64,000 nt of DNA from UBA7398 sp964632545 (GCA_964632545.1 CAZWBQ010000003.1:1-64000); one strand, 5' to 3'. Shown: positions 32,581-42,533, counted from the first letter of the stretch. Numbers and translations are program-made. The notes: generated by a model not told the origin, from the sequence alone.

Positions 32581-35500
32581 TGAAATACTTAGCTTCGGGA
32601 TGATGCAAAATAATTGCAGAAGTGGATTGTTCCGGATGCAATTGAAACTCTTCAGAAAGTTCTACACCAATTCTTTGCGGTTCAAGAAGCTCGCAAAGTT
32701 GAACTTGTTGTTCTAGATCTGGACAAGCTGGGTAACCAAAGCTGTAACGAGAGCCACGATACTGTTGATCCAAAATGCCTTCTAATGTTTCCCCATCTTC
32801 ATTGTGAAATCCCAATTCTTCTCTTACCCTGCCATGCCAATGTTCAGCAAGCGCTTCGGTTAATTGAACCGATAATCCGTGTAGCTCTAAATATTCTCGA
32901 TAACGATCTTCGGCAAATAATTTTCCGGTGGCTTCGCTAACGGACTGCCCCATAGTTACAACGTGAAAAGCCACTACATCTATTTCTCCCGAATTTTTTG
33001 ATTTAAAAAAATCACTCAAACAAAGCCGTCGATCTCTGCTCTGTCTGGGAAATGTAAATCGAGTTCTTTCTTCGCCAGATTTTGCACCTTCGTGATGCAA
33101 AATTATCAAATCATTATTTTCGCTGACACATGGGAAGTATCCGTATACCACCGCTGCGTTTAACCAACCATTTGCTTGGACCTGATTAATTAGAGACCGT
33201 AACCGAGGCCGACCTTCACTCTCCACCATTGATTCATATTCACCTCTGGAGCTTTTCAATCCCCATTGCCCCACAAATAAAGCACGTTCGTCAATTGCGC
33301 CAGAATAATCAGCTAGTGAAATACCTTTTACAACTCGGCTCCCCCAAAATGGTGGCGTTGGTATTGGATTATCTTTAAGTACATCACTACGAACGATATC
33401 TATAGCCGAACCGACTGGTGTCAACTTGGCAGGTCGAGTTCGTCGTTCCTTTAATTCTGGCAATTTAGCATTAGGGTCGCCACGTTTAATCAACATCATG
33501 GTGTCCATTAACTTCAGGCCTTCAAATGCATCTCGAGCATATCTAACAGTGCCGGGGAAAATATTTGCTAAATCCTGTTCCACAAAAGTTCTCGTTAGTG
33601 CCGCACCACCCAATATTACTGGCCAGCTATTCGCAAGATTTCTTGATTCCAACTCCAATAGATTTTCTTTCATTATTACTGTTGATTTTACTAAAAGCCC
33701 GCTCATCCCAATAACATCCACTTTATTAGATTCGGCCGCATCGATAATTTGATTAATACTCTGTTTAATTCCGATATTAACTACGGTGTAACCATTATTG
33801 GTCAAAATTATATCAACAAGATTTTTGCCGATATCGTGAACATCTCCCTTTACCGTAGCTAACAAGATGGTTCCGCGGCCGGCATCGTCAGTTTTTTCCA
33901 TAAAAGGTTCTAAGATCGCAACTGCGTTTTTCATCACCTCTGCTGATTGCAATACAAACGGTAACTGCATCTCCCCTTTACCAAATAATTCACCAACTAT
34001 TTTCATGCCTTCTAAAAGATAATCATTAATAATTGCAAGTGGCGGAATTTGCTCTCTCAAAGCTTCTTGTAAATCAGCTTCCAATCCAACTTTTTCACCA
34101 TCAATAATGCGCCTGGATAGCCGTTTACCAAGTGGCAACGCTGCCAATTCTGCAGCTCTGGTTTGTCGGGAGTTGGTTACCTCCACACCTTCAAATAATT
34201 CTAAAAATTTCTGCAATGGATCATAAATACAGAGATCGCCATCGAAACGGCGACGGTCGTATACCAAATCTAAAGCTACTTCCAAGTGTTTAGGATCGAT
34301 ACGCGAGATCGGCGTAATCTTTGATGGATGCACAATCGCAGAATCCAATCCAGCTTTTACTGCTTCTGCCAAAAAAACCGAATTTAATACTATGCGCGAA
34401 GCTGGATTAAGGCCAAAGGAAACGTTGCTGACGCCAAGTGTGGTTTGTACATCCGGAAATTCGGTTTTAAGTGTTCTGATCGCATTAATAGTTTCGATTG
34501 CGTCTTTACGAGTTTCTTCTTGACCTGTGGCAATTGGAAATGTAAGACAATCGATCATAATGTCGCAAGTAGGCAGATCCCAATTTTCATTTAGATCATT
34601 AATCAATCGCCTAGCCACTCGCACTTTCCATTCCGCATCTCGTGCTTGACCTTGTTCGTCGATCGTTAAACCAATCACGCTCGCACCATGTTCTTTTACG
34701 ATTGGCATGATTCGAGCAAATCGTGAATCCACGCCATCACCATCTTCGTAATTGACAGAATTAATGATTGATCGACCACCTAGATGTTCCAAACCTGCCT
34801 TAATTACTGCGGGTTCGGTGGAATCGAGAACAATTGGCAAAGTTGCGCTAGTGGCTAATCGACTAGCAAGTTCAGACATATCTTTCACACCGTCACGACC
34901 AACGTAATCAACAGATAAGTCCAACATATGTGCGCCATCACGAATCTGGTCACGTGCGATCTCTAAACAAGTTTGCCAATCCTCTGCAATCAGTGCATCA
35001 CGGAACGCTCTTGAACCGTTTGCATTGGTACGTTCACCAATTGCCATGTAAGTTAAATCTTGGCGAAAGGGCACAAACTGATATAACGACGAAGCCCCCG
35101 CCTCTTTCTCTGGATTACGAACCGGAATTTTTGCACCACGTAATTTTTGCGAAACCGCTTTCAGATGCTCTGGGGTTGTGCCACAACAACCACCTATCAA
35201 TGAAACTCCATAATTTTCTACGAAATTTTGCAACGCGTTAGCTAACTCATCTGGCGATAATGGATAAAGAGCGCCATCTGGACCAAGGATTGGAAGTCCC
35301 GCATTTGGCATACATGAAATGCCTACCTCTGAAGTTTTACTCAAAGTACGAAGGTGTTCGCTCATTTCGGCTGGACCAGTGGCGCAATTCAAGCCAATCA
35401 AATCAATTCCAAGTGGCGTTAAGGCATTTAACGCCGCGCTAATCTCTGAACCAAGCAACATAGTTCCAGTCGTTTCAACGGTAACTTGTGCGATTAGTAG

Positions 35501-36076
35501 GATGTCGCGCTCAGAATTTGCAATTACAGAACGCGCACCATTGACTGCAGCTTTTGCTTGCAGTAAATCTTGAGTAGTTTCAATTAATAAACCATCGCAA
35601 CCGCCATCAATTAAACCTTGGGAGGCAATTGCATACGCATCTTTCAATTTTTTATAATTAGTGTGTCCGAGTGTTGGTAATTTGGTGCCTGGACCAAGCG
35701 AACCTAACACCCAACGAGGTGCATTTTCCGTCGAAAACTCATCAGCGACTTGTCGGGCAATTTTCGCGCCAGCAAAAGCTAGTTCGTAAATTCGATCTTC
35801 AATTCCATATTCGGCCAGATTCGCCCAGTTGGCGCCAAATGTATTAGTTTCTACTGCATCAACTCCGGAAGCAAAATACTTCCGATGAATATCGGCTACA
35901 ACTTCAGGGCGCGTAATATTGAGAATTTCATTGCAACCTTCATGATTTTGGAAGTCGGCTAATGATGGATTTGCCGCTTGCAACATAGTACCCATGGCGC
36001 CATCTGCAATCACAACTTGATTTTTAAGAGCGGTCCGCAATGATCCGGCGACTTTCCCTACTTTTAGAGCGCTCAT
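32570..36076 (-). CDS. metH: Cobalamin-dependent methionine synthase
   Basis: Transfers methyl from methyltetrahydrofolate through B12 to homocysteine. All four modules are present in 1168 residues: homocysteine domain with zinc Cys in GLNCATG and GGCCGTTPEH, pterin domain (AIGERTNANGSRAFRDAL), cap plus B12 domain with DVHDIGKNLV (axial His near 746), and C-terminal activation domain ending with RGSRYSFGYPACPDL. The cell must therefore obtain B12. No B12 riboswitch precedes it: the gap to the divergent PAC2 gene is only 28 bp, and a TAACCT box stands 7 nt from the ATG. Confidence 0.97.
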   Translation of the reverse strand: MSALKVGKVAGSLRTALKNQVVIADGAMGTMLQAANPSLADFQNHEGCNEILNITRPEVVADIHRKYFASGVDAVETNTFGANWANLAEYGIEDRIYELAFAGAKIARQVADEFSTENAPRWVLGSLGPGTKLPTLGHTNYKKLKDAYAIASQGLIDGGCDGLLIETTQDLLQAKAAVNGARSVIANSERDILLIAQVTVETTGTMLLGSEISAALNALTPLGIDLIGLNCATGPAEMSEHLRTLSKTSEVGISCMPNAGLPILGPDGALYPLSPDELANALQNFVENYGVSLIGGCCGTTPEHLKAVSQKLRGAKIPVRNPEKEAGASSLYQFVPFRQDLTYMAIGERTNANGSRAFRDALIAEDWQTCLEIARDQIRDGAHMLDLSVDYVGRDGVKDMSELASRLATSATLPIVLDSTEPAVIKAGLEHLGGRSIINSVNYEDGDGVDSRFARIMPIVKEHGASVIGLTIDEQGQARDAEWKVRVARRLINDLNENWDLPTCDIMIDCLTFPIATGQEETRKDAIETINAIRTLKTEFPDVQTTLGVSNVSFGLNPASRIVLNSVFLAEAVKAGLDSAIVHPSKITPISRIDPKHLEVALDLVYDRRRFDGDLCIYDPLQKFLELFEGVEVTNSRQTRAAELAALPLGKRLSRRIIDGEKVGLEADLQEALREQIPPLAIINDYLLEGMKIVGELFGKGEMQLPFVLQSAEVMKNAVAILEPFMEKTDDAGRGTILLATVKGDVHDIGKNLVDIILTNNGYTVVNIGIKQSINQIIDAAESNKVDVIGMSGLLVKSTVIMKENLLELESRNLANSWPVILGGAALTRTFVEQDLANIFPGTVRYARDAFEGLKLMDTMMLIKRGDPNAKLPELKERRTRPAKLTPVGSAIDIVRSDVLKDNPIPTPPFWGSRVVKGISLADYSGAIDERALFVGQWGLKSSRGEYESMVESEGRPRLRSLINQVQANGWLNAAVVYGYFPCVSENNDLIILHHEGAKSGEERTRFTFPRQSRDRRLCLSDFFKSKNSGEIDVVAFHVVTMGQSVSEATGKLFAEDRYREYLELHGLSVQLTEALAEHWHGRVREELGFHNEDGETLEGILDQQYRGSRYSFGYPACPDLEQQVQLCELLEPQRIGVELSEEFQLHPEQSTSAIILHHPEAKYFNAT

Positions 36077-36083
36077 TCCGCGT

Positions 36084-36089
36084 AGGTTA
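36084..36089 (-). promoter_or_regulatory. -10 box before metH
   Basis: TAACCT on the - strand, 7 nt before the metH ATG, inside the 28-bp divergent gap. Confidence 0.5.
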
Positions 36090-36092
36090 TCG

Positions 36093-36098
36093 TAGGGT
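36093..36098 (+). promoter_or_regulatory. -10 box before the PAC2 gene
   Basis: TAGGGT, 6 nt before the ATG at 36105, 3 bp away from the metH -10 box on the other strand. Confidence 0.5.
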
Positions 36099-36104
36099 TG
36101 GCTT

Positions 36105-36953
36105 ATGTACCTCTTTGAAAGCCGGTTTCCAATCCGTAATCCTGTGATGATCGCAGCATTTGAAGGATGGAATGACGCTGGTGAATCAGCTACCGGAGCG
36201 GTTTCTCATCTTTTAAATGAATGGGAACATCATCTAATTGCAAAATTCGAAGCTGAAGATTTTTATGATTTTCAAGTCAACCGTCCGCAGGTGAAAGTGG
36301 ATGAAAATGTACTTCGGGAAATAATCTGGCCTAATACAGAAGTTTATGCCGTGAGCACACCGCAATTAGAACATGATTTCATAATTGCCAAAGGGATGGA
36401 ACCATCCATGAGATGGCCAACTTTTGCCAAAGAATTACTTGATCTAGCAGATGATCAAGAGGTAACCATGCTGGTAACTATGGGCGCTCTACTTGCAGAT
36501 GTTCCGCATTCTCGTCCAATATCGGTAAGCGGTAGCGGAGCTCACCCTGAAGTAGCAAAAAGATTGGGTGTGGAAATTTCGCGTTATGAAGGACCCACCG
36601 GAATTATTGGAATTTTACAAGATGCCTGTAATAAACGAGGTTTAGATGCGGTTTCGTTGTGGGCAGCAGTTCCGCACTATGTTTCACAACCTCCGTCACC
36701 AAAGGCTTCGCTTGCTTTAGTCAACGCGTTAGAAGATTTCCTGGAAATCTCTATTCCACAAGGGGCGCTACCGGAGGCTGCTAAAGATTGGGAACGATCA
36801 GTTGATGAAATGGCTATCGAAGATTCTGAAATCGGGGATTATGTAAAACAATTAGAAAACAATAAGGATGCCGCTGATTTACCAGAAGCTTCAGGTGATG
36901 CAATCGCGCGCGAATTTGAAAGATTTTTACGCAGGCAAGATGACGGTGCCTAA
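36105..36953 (+). CDS. PAC2-family protein
   Basis: 282-residue member of the PAC2 (proteasome assembly chaperone-like) family, equivalent to Rv2125. Typical segments: MIAAFEGWNDAGESATGAVSHL, TMGALLADVPHSRPI, YEGPTGIIGILQDACNKRG and VPHYVSQPPSPKASLAL. The C-terminus is acidic and helical. The bacterial function is not established; the name comes from eukaryotic chaperones. It shares its 28-bp promoter region with metH. The TAA stop overlaps the mshC stop by 4 bp. Confidence 0.88.
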   Translation: MYLFESRFPIRNPVMIAAFEGWNDAGESATGAVSHLLNEWEHHLIAKFEAEDFYDFQVNRPQVKVDENVLREIIWPNTEVYAVSTPQLEHDFIIAKGMEPSMRWPTFAKELLDLADDQEVTMLVTMGALLADVPHSRPISVSGSGAHPEVAKRLGVEISRYEGPTGIIGILQDACNKRGLDAVSLWAAVPHYVSQPPSPKASLALVNALEDFLEISIPQGALPEAAKDWERSVDEMAIEDSEIGDYVKQLENNKDAADLPEASGDAIAREFERFLRRQDDGA

Positions 36954-38179
36954 AAAGTTAACCCAAGTAGCGCATCGAAAGCTCGTGCAGCCTCACCAGG
37001 TAGCCCTCCCACAACTCCTTTTTCAGAATCAGAACACCACTTGCTAATTAGCTGGAAAACTTCAGGGGTATCAAGATCATTTGAAAGTGCCACAATTATC
37101 TGCTCTACCAATGGTTTAGTTGGTGCAACAACTTCTCTGGAAAGTGTGCTGCGAATTTTATGCACCAGGTCCGAAGCAACTTGAAGCCCTGCACCCGACC
37201 ACATGCGATCTTCCCGGTAACGTCCCTGCATCAAACCAACCCGAATAACTACTGGGTCAACACCTTCTGCCAAAAGCGTTGATATGAATACTAAGTTACC
37301 TTTACTTTTACTCATTTTTTCGCCATTTAAACCGATCATTCCGGTGTGTACGAATATTTCGGCAAGATCGACCTTCGTTAACGCTTTAACTTGTACCGCG
37401 CTCATATAGTGATGCGGAAATATCAAATCGGAACCACCGCCTTGAATCGTTAATACTGATTCAGAGTTGCCTTTTGCATATTTAAGAGCAATTGCTGCGC
37501 ATTCGATATGCCATCCCGGTCTACCTGGCCCAAAAGGAGAATCCCAACTAGGTTCACCCGGACGAGCTTTTAGCCATAACAAAGTATCTAGCGGATGCCT
37601 TTTCCCGGGTCTATCTGGATCGCCACCGCGTTCTTGAAATATTTTCAAAGATTCTGCCAAAGTAAATGGCAAGCTATCAATTGCACCTTCGCATTCTTTG
37701 ATAGAAAGATATAGATCACCTTCAATGTCATAAATTAAATTCGCCTCCTGGAAAATTGCAATCTGCTTAAAAACTTCATTCATCGATTCAACGGCTCCGA
37801 TATAGGAAGTTGGCGGGATTACATGTAGCGCAGTCATATCGGCGCGAAAAAGATCGATCTGACTCTCTGCAAGTTCGCGCCAATTTTGTCCATCTCTAGT
37901 TGCGCGTTCCAATAGTGGATCATCAATATCGGTGATGTTTTCTATAAAATTAACTTTAGAACCAGCGGCAAGTAAATAGCGATGAATCAAATCAAAAGTT
38001 ATATATGTTGCAGCGTGACCGCAATGCGTAGCATCGTATGGTGTTATTCCGCAGACATATACTTCTATTTCTGTACGTCTTGAAATAGTTACGATTTGCT
38101 GCTTATAAGTGGAAAAAATACTCAGTTCTGGGATGTCGAAATCTAACGGCGGAATGTACAAATTTGGCCAAGATCGCAT
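36950..38179 (-). CDS. mshC: Mycothiol ligase MshC
   Basis: Joins cysteine to GlcN-inositol in mycothiol synthesis, the low-molecular-weight thiol of actinobacteria. It is a class I cysteinyl-tRNA synthetase-like fold of 409 residues: YVCGITPYDATHCGHAATY (zinc Cys near 43 and HIGH-like site), GWHIECAAIAL and EKMSKSKGNLV (KMSKS near 287). The TPYDATH wording and lack of an anticodon-binding domain separate MshC from CysS. A TAGGGT box is 6 nt before the ATG. The SCO1664-DUF3090-phosphatase genes lie upstream on the same strand. Confidence 0.95.
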   Translation of the reverse strand: MRSWPNLYIPPLDFDIPELSIFSTYKQQIVTISRRTEIEVYVCGITPYDATHCGHAATYITFDLIHRYLLAAGSKVNFIENITDIDDPLLERATRDGQNWRELAESQIDLFRADMTALHVIPPTSYIGAVESMNEVFKQIAIFQEANLIYDIEGDLYLSIKECEGAIDSLPFTLAESLKIFQERGGDPDRPGKRHPLDTLLWLKARPGEPSWDSPFGPGRPGWHIECAAIALKYAKGNSESVLTIQGGGSDLIFPHHYMSAVQVKALTKVDLAEIFVHTGMIGLNGEKMSKSKGNLVFISTLLAEGVDPVVIRVGLMQGRYREDRMWSGAGLQVASDLVHKIRSTLSREVVAPTKPLVEQIIVALSNDLDTPEVFQLISKWCSDSEKGVVGGLPGEAARAFDALLGLTF

Positions 38180-38185
38180 TGGCTA

Positions 38186-38191
38186 ACCCTA
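38186..38191 (-). promoter_or_regulatory. -10 box before mshC
   Basis: TAGGGT on the - strand, 6 nt before the mshC ATG. Confidence 0.5.
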
Positions 38192-38203
38192 CTTCAAAAT
38201 TTC

Positions 38204-38956
38204 CTAAATTGGCGGCCACGGAACTGCTGGCCAATCTCCGGACGGCTCTGGAAATTTGCGATTTTTCATTAATTTTTCAACGCGCTTGAATAATGCTGCA
38301 ATTTCAACAGGAGTCAATAATTCCGTTAACTTCTCTGATATTTCGGCCTTTTGGGAAATGAGATTTTGCAATTGCGTTAATTCGGATTCAGATAATTCGG
38401 TACCACGCCATTGCCATAACACCGTCCGCAATTTGTCATCAGCATGCAAAGATGCGCCGTGATCAATTGCATAAAGCTGGGACGTGGCATCCATGAGTAG
38501 ATGTCCAATTTTACGATCGGTATTATTGATAATTGCATCAAAAAAGGCAACGGTCCGTAGTTGATTATCGTTTGACTGCGCGTAGGAAATCACATCAAAA
38601 GATTCATCTATTTCAATCCACTCTTGTACTGCGCCAAAACCATATGGTCCGTCACGCAAAATAGTGAATGGCACAATTTGTAACGAAAGTTCCAAGTTTA
38701 TTAAATAGGCGGCCACTTCTCGAGATGCCAAATTCCCATCTGGGAAATCCCAAAGTGGACGCTCCCCCGCAATCGGTTTGTAAATGATAGGAATTTCTGC
38801 GCCATTAGCAAGAGATATAACTGTTCCAAATAACGTAGCGTTGGATGCATCTATTAATCTACCTGTGATCGAAATTTGCGATTCAATTATGCTTTTTTCT
38901 ATAAATTGGCGACCAGCACCATCCATCAACGTCGGTACCCGTTTGCTCTCGGACAT
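38204..38956 (-). CDS. SCO1664-family protein (PI3/4-kinase-like fold)
   Basis: 250-residue actinobacterial protein (SCO1664/Rv2133c type, from memory) recalling a phosphatidylinositol-kinase-like core: ISLANGAEIPIIYKPIAGERPLWDFPDG (Lys of the ATP site), SREVAAYLIN, then FFDAIINNTDRKIGHLLMD (catalytic-loop-like N-N-x-D-R) and YAIDHGASLH (D-H-G). These suggest an active kinase fold, but no substrate is known. It overlaps the DUF3090 gene by 31 bp, so the two are coupled. Confidence 0.85.
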   Translation of the reverse strand: MSESKRVPTLMDGAGRQFIEKSIIESQISITGRLIDASNATLFGTVISLANGAEIPIIYKPIAGERPLWDFPDGNLASREVAAYLINLELSLQIVPFTILRDGPYGFGAVQEWIEIDESFDVISYAQSNDNQLRTVAFFDAIINNTDRKIGHLLMDATSQLYAIDHGASLHADDKLRTVLWQWRGTELSESELTQLQNLISQKAEISEKLTELLTPVEIAALFKRVEKLMKNRKFPEPSGDWPAVPWPPI

Positions 38957-39525
38957 AAGTGGCCGCTCGGATCAATAGGTAAAGCACAAAATGTGCAAGG
39001 CTGGCGACCAGCATCAACTACAGCCAGTGTTCTAACGACAAAATCCTTGATCTGTGAAAGTGTCAACCGGACGCGTAATAAATCCGGACCTTCTAAATCA
39101 TCATCTGGAATAAGTTTAGGATCGCCATCTTCATCCAAATCACCTAAATCACCTAAATCATTGATAACCAATTGCTCCGAGATTGCTTGTGCTTCGATCA
39201 TAACTTTTTCTTCCGCGTTTAACCAAGTGATAGCCATGATTCCCGCTCTAAAATCTTCGGTTATCGGTGATTCTAATGGTTGATCGTCTAAGCGACCCGC
39301 ATCGGAGAAATCAGATAACGGTGACAACTTATTGTTTTTGCGAATTTCTTTTAGCAAAACTTGCAATCGTTCCACCAGAGCTACCGCCTGCGATTTCTCG
39401 ATTGCTATTGTTACAAGATTGGTTCCGCTGCGCGCTTGAATGAAAAATGCCCGTTCGCCGGGTTCTCCGACGGTACCTGTTATAAATCGATCAACAGTTT
39501 GGAAGTTATTTATGATGCGTGCCAT
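38926..39525 (-). CDS. DUF3090-family protein
   Basis: 199-residue protein conserved in actinobacteria (Rv2134c type). It begins with VDRFITGTVGEPGERAFFIQA and ends with a zinc-ribbon-like CTFCALPIDPSGHLCPRANGYRR pattern (C-x2-C and a later Cys). An acidic middle contains DLGDLGDL, from a short 9-bp direct repeat near 39138-39160. Function unknown. It lies between the SCO1664-family gene and the histidine phosphatase in a conserved set with mshC. Confidence 0.85.
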   Translation of the reverse strand: MARIINNFQTVDRFITGTVGEPGERAFFIQARSGTNLVTIAIEKSQAVALVERLQVLLKEIRKNNKLSPLSDFSDAGRLDDQPLESPITEDFRAGIMAITWLNAEEKVMIEAQAISEQLVINDLGDLGDLDEDGDPKLIPDDDLEGPDLLRVRLTLSQIKDFVVRTLAVVDAGRQPCTFCALPIDPSGHLCPRANGYRR

Positions 39526-39527
39526 TT

Positions 39528-40211
39528 CTATTTCTTCTTCCTAATTTTTGCACCCGATCCGCCGCCTAGCGCAAACCGTTCACCACCAGCTTGAAATGTT
39601 TCAGTTTTAGAGTTAACTGTTAAAACTCGAAATTTACTGTTCTTAATCTCGATAGCCGTTATGGAGGCAGGATCTATCGATATTTTCTGAAAATTATTAA
39701 ATTCCATATCTAGAGCAATGGCTGTAGCAACTTTAATAACATCTCCATGAGTGACCACCAGAATTACTCCGTTTTTATCTGCCTTCGAAATTTTTACTAA
39801 ACCTCTTCTAACCCGTTTTTCTAAAGATTTAAAACTCTCGCCATTTGGGAATGTCACCGATCTTGGATCTTTTTGAACTCTTCGCCACAATGGTTTTAGA
39901 GCGAGTTGTTTCAATTTTAATCCGCTCCATGATCCATAATCCATCTCCACAAAATCTGGATTAATGATAACTTTCGGTATACGTCCAGAATTTTTTTTAA
40001 TAGCTAACAAATAAGGATCGATAGTTTCGCGACATCGTTCCAGTGGACTTATATAAATTCTTTTAAATTTGAAGTTTTGATAATTTTTAGCAAAAATTTT
40101 CGCCTCTTTAACGCCATTTTTTGAGAGATGAATATCAGGTATTTGTCCTGCCAATATGCCGGCGCCATTAGCTTCTGAATGCGCGTGGCGCAGTAAAAAA
40201 ATTACCGTCAT
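39528..40211 (-). CDS. Histidine phosphatase family protein (MSMEG_4193 type)
   Basis: Phosphoglycerate-mutase-like phosphatase. Catalytic LLRHAHSEANG (Arg8, His9), SPLERCRETI, Glu in DFVEMDYGSW, and the second His in LVVTHGDVIKV. 227 residues with a Gly/Lys-rich tail (GGGSGAKIRKKK). The substrate is unknown. It is the promoter-proximal gene of the phosphatase-DUF3090-SCO1664 set; a TAATCT box lies 6 nt before the ATG. Confidence 0.9.
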   Translation of the reverse strand: MTVIFLLRHAHSEANGAGILAGQIPDIHLSKNGVKEAKIFAKNYQNFKFKRIYISPLERCRETIDPYLLAIKKNSGRIPKVIINPDFVEMDYGSWSGLKLKQLALKPLWRRVQKDPRSVTFPNGESFKSLEKRVRRGLVKISKADKNGVILVVTHGDVIKVATAIALDMEFNNFQKISIDPASITAIEIKNSKFRVLTVNSKTETFQAGGERFALGGGSGAKIRKKK

Positions 40212-40217
40212 GTCGCA

Positions 40218-40223
40218 AGATTA
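40218..40223 (-). promoter_or_regulatory. -10 box before the histidine phosphatase
   Basis: TAATCT on the - strand, 6 nt before the ATG. Confidence 0.5.
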
Positions 40224-40247
40224 ACCGCTAATTATCAAACATATTGC

Positions 40248-40253
40248 TAAGGT
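40248..40253 (+). promoter_or_regulatory. -10 box before the aldo/keto reductase
   Basis: TAAGGT, 7 nt before the ATG at 40261. Confidence 0.5.
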
Positions 40254-40260
40254 CTCCACT

Positions 40261-41205
40261 ATGGAGCGAAGGAGACTAGGCAATAGTGGTCTCTTCCTTT
40301 CCCGCATAGGTTTAGGGACGATGACTTGGGGGCGTGATACCGACGAACATGAAGCGGCGGAACAGCTACGGGTATATCTTGATAACGGCGGCAATTTTAT
40401 TGATACTGCAGCAGTTTATGGGGATGGTGATAGCGAACGAGTTTTAGGTGGATTTTTAGGCACCTTGGTACAACGCGAAGAAGTGATAATTGCGACAAAG
40501 GCGGGAATTAGTTTTAAAACTGGCGAGCGTAAAGTTAATAATTCTCGCTCATCATTACTTGCGGATTTGGATCGATCACTTTCACGCTTAGGCGTAGACC
40601 ATGTCGACCTTTGGCAAATTCACACGTGGGATGAAAATGTACCGCTAGAAGAAACTTTATCGGCATTAGATTACGCAGTCTCATCTGGACGAACTAGTTA
40701 TGTAGGAATTTCAAATTTTTCTGGTTGGCAAACAGCTCGAGCCATGACCATGCAAAATCCCATCTTCAACAAAGCTCCGATTATTTCAACACAGAACGAA
40801 TACTCACTTCTAAAACGTACTGTTGAATCAGAAGTTCTCGCTGCAGCAATTTCACTCGATATCGGTTTTTTAGTTTGGTCACCTCTTGGTAGAGGTGTAT
40901 TAACTGGCAAATACCGCAGTGGGATTCCTTCAGATTCTCGTGGCGCAAGTCCGCATTTTTCGGCATTCATCGAACCATATTTAAATGCTAAGAGCGCAAG
41001 AATCGTTGAGGCTGTTTGCGTTGCTGCAGAAGGACTTGGTTATTCACCGCTTGAGGTTGCGCTTGCTTGGGTGCGGGATGCCGCCGGCGTTACAAGTTCT
41101 ATTATCGGAGCAAGAACCGGGGCACAACTTCGTGGCGCTTTGACTAGCGAAGAAATTTCGTTACCAATGCAAGTGCGCGAAGCATTGAACGAGGTATCGG
41201 CTTAA
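40261..41205 (+). CDS. Aldo/keto reductase
   Basis: NADPH-dependent carbonyl reductase with a TIM barrel. The catalytic tetrad is visible: Asp48 and Tyr53 in FIDTAAVYG, Lys80 in IATKAG, His121 in WQIHTWD. The cofactor region is SSIIGARTGAQLRGAL at the C-terminus. 314 residues. The substrate is unknown. Its stop codon overlaps the convergent M20 peptidase stop by 4 bp (TTAA). Confidence 0.92.
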   Translation: MERRRLGNSGLFLSRIGLGTMTWGRDTDEHEAAEQLRVYLDNGGNFIDTAAVYGDGDSERVLGGFLGTLVQREEVIIATKAGISFKTGERKVNNSRSSLLADLDRSLSRLGVDHVDLWQIHTWDENVPLEETLSALDYAVSSGRTSYVGISNFSGWQTARAMTMQNPIFNKAPIISTQNEYSLLKRTVESEVLAAAISLDIGFLVWSPLGRGVLTGKYRSGIPSDSRGASPHFSAFIEPYLNAKSARIVEAVCVAAEGLGYSPLEVALAWVRDAAGVTSSIIGARTGAQLRGALTSEEISLPMQVREALNEVSA

Positions 41206-42533
41206 CTATTGACTAGAAAATGGTGCAAAGTTCTAACACCGAACTTTAATCCGTCAACAGGTACTCGTTCATTTATTCCGTGAAAGAGCGGCATAAAATC
41301 CAAATCCACTGGGAATTTTATTGGGCTAAAACCAAATCCAACTATTCCGAGATCAGAGAGCGCTTTGTTATCGGTACCACCGCTCATTAAGTAAGGAACT
41401 GGGATACCTTCAGGATCTTCACTTTTAAGTGCTGCACACATCGCATCGACTAATGGCCCAGAAAAATCTACTTCAAGTGCAATATCTCTGGTCAAAATAT
41501 CTACCTTGATTTCAGGTCCAACAATCGAGGCAATAGTTTCAGATAATTCTTGCTCATATCCAGGAAGGAATCTGCCATCTATTACCGCAGAAGCACTCTG
41601 TGGAATCACATTAGCCTTATATCCAGCTTCTAACATAGTTGGATTGGCGATGTTTTGCAGGGTTGCACCGATCATCTTTCCCAAGGACCCTAATTTTGGA
41701 ATCAAATCCGTTAAATTCTTTTCGTCATAATCACTCTTAGTTAATTCCGCAATTTTTTTCAAAAGAATCTGTACAGTTTTAGTTGGTCGAATTGGCCATT
41801 TATGGCGGCCAATCTTTGCGACCGCTTCAGTTAATGCTGTTACTGCGTTCTCATTATTAATCATGGACCCATGTCCGGCAGTGCCCGTTGCAGTCAACTT
41901 CATCCAGTTAATTCCTTTTTCAGCAGTTTGCACAAAGTAGAGGCGATCTCCGGTTTCAAGTGTGTACGAAAACCCACCAACTTCAGATACTGCTTCGGAA
42001 CAGCCAGCAAATACATCGGGGCGATGTTTAGCGATCCAACGGGAGCCATAAATGCTGCCAGCTTCTTCGTCCGCAAAAAAAACAACAACGATATCCCGTG
42101 GTGGCAGGTAACCAATTCGCGCCCACATTTTAATGATTGCAAGAATCATGGCATCCATATCTTTCATATCGATTGCGCCACGTCCCCAAATGCAACCATC
42201 TTTGATAATTCCACTAAAAGGATCAACTTCCCAATCAGCGGCATTAGCAGGTACCACATCAAGATGGCCATGTAGGACTAATCCTGGTCTTGAAGAATCG
42301 CTACCTTTTATTCGGGCAACCACGTTATGACGATTAGGCGCAGTTTCAATAAGTTCAGTTGCAATGCCTACGGATTTAAGTTCGGCAACAACATATTCAG
42401 CGATTGCGCGTTCGTCACCTTTGCCATCTCCAAAATTAACGCTAGGAATCCGAATCAATTCTTGACATAACCTAACTACATCGCTTTCTAATTCAGATAC
42501 TTGCGCTGGCGTCAATGTGATGTTCATGGGCAC
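41202..42533 (-). CDS. M20 family metallopeptidase
   Basis: Zinc dipeptidase or deacylase of the ArgE/DapE/CPG2 superfamily, equivalent to Rv2141c. Metal ligands: His and Asp in LHGHLDVVPA, Asp in GRGAIDMKDMDA, the Glu-Glu pair in FFADEEAGS, and a terminal His in FHGINER; a dimerisation domain is inserted at about 205-340. 443 residues. The GTG at 42533 (AGGG 5 nt upstream) and the ATG two codons on are both possible starts. It probably recycles peptides or N-acyl amino acids. Confidence 0.9.
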   Translation of the reverse strand: MPMNITLTPAQVSELESDVVRLCQELIRIPSVNFGDGKGDERAIAEYVVAELKSVGIATELIETAPNRHNVVARIKGSDSSRPGLVLHGHLDVVPANAADWEVDPFSGIIKDGCIWGRGAIDMKDMDAMILAIIKMWARIGYLPPRDIVVVFFADEEAGSIYGSRWIAKHRPDVFAGCSEAVSEVGGFSYTLETGDRLYFVQTAEKGINWMKLTATGTAGHGSMINNENAVTALTEAVAKIGRHKWPIRPTKTVQILLKKIAELTKSDYDEKNLTDLIPKLGSLGKMIGATLQNIANPTMLEAGYKANVIPQSASAVIDGRFLPGYEQELSETIASIVGPEIKVDILTRDIALEVDFSGPLVDAMCAALKSEDPEGIPVPYLMSGGTDNKALSDLGIVGFGFSPIKFPVDLDFMPLFHGINERVPVDGLKFGVRTLHHFLVNS

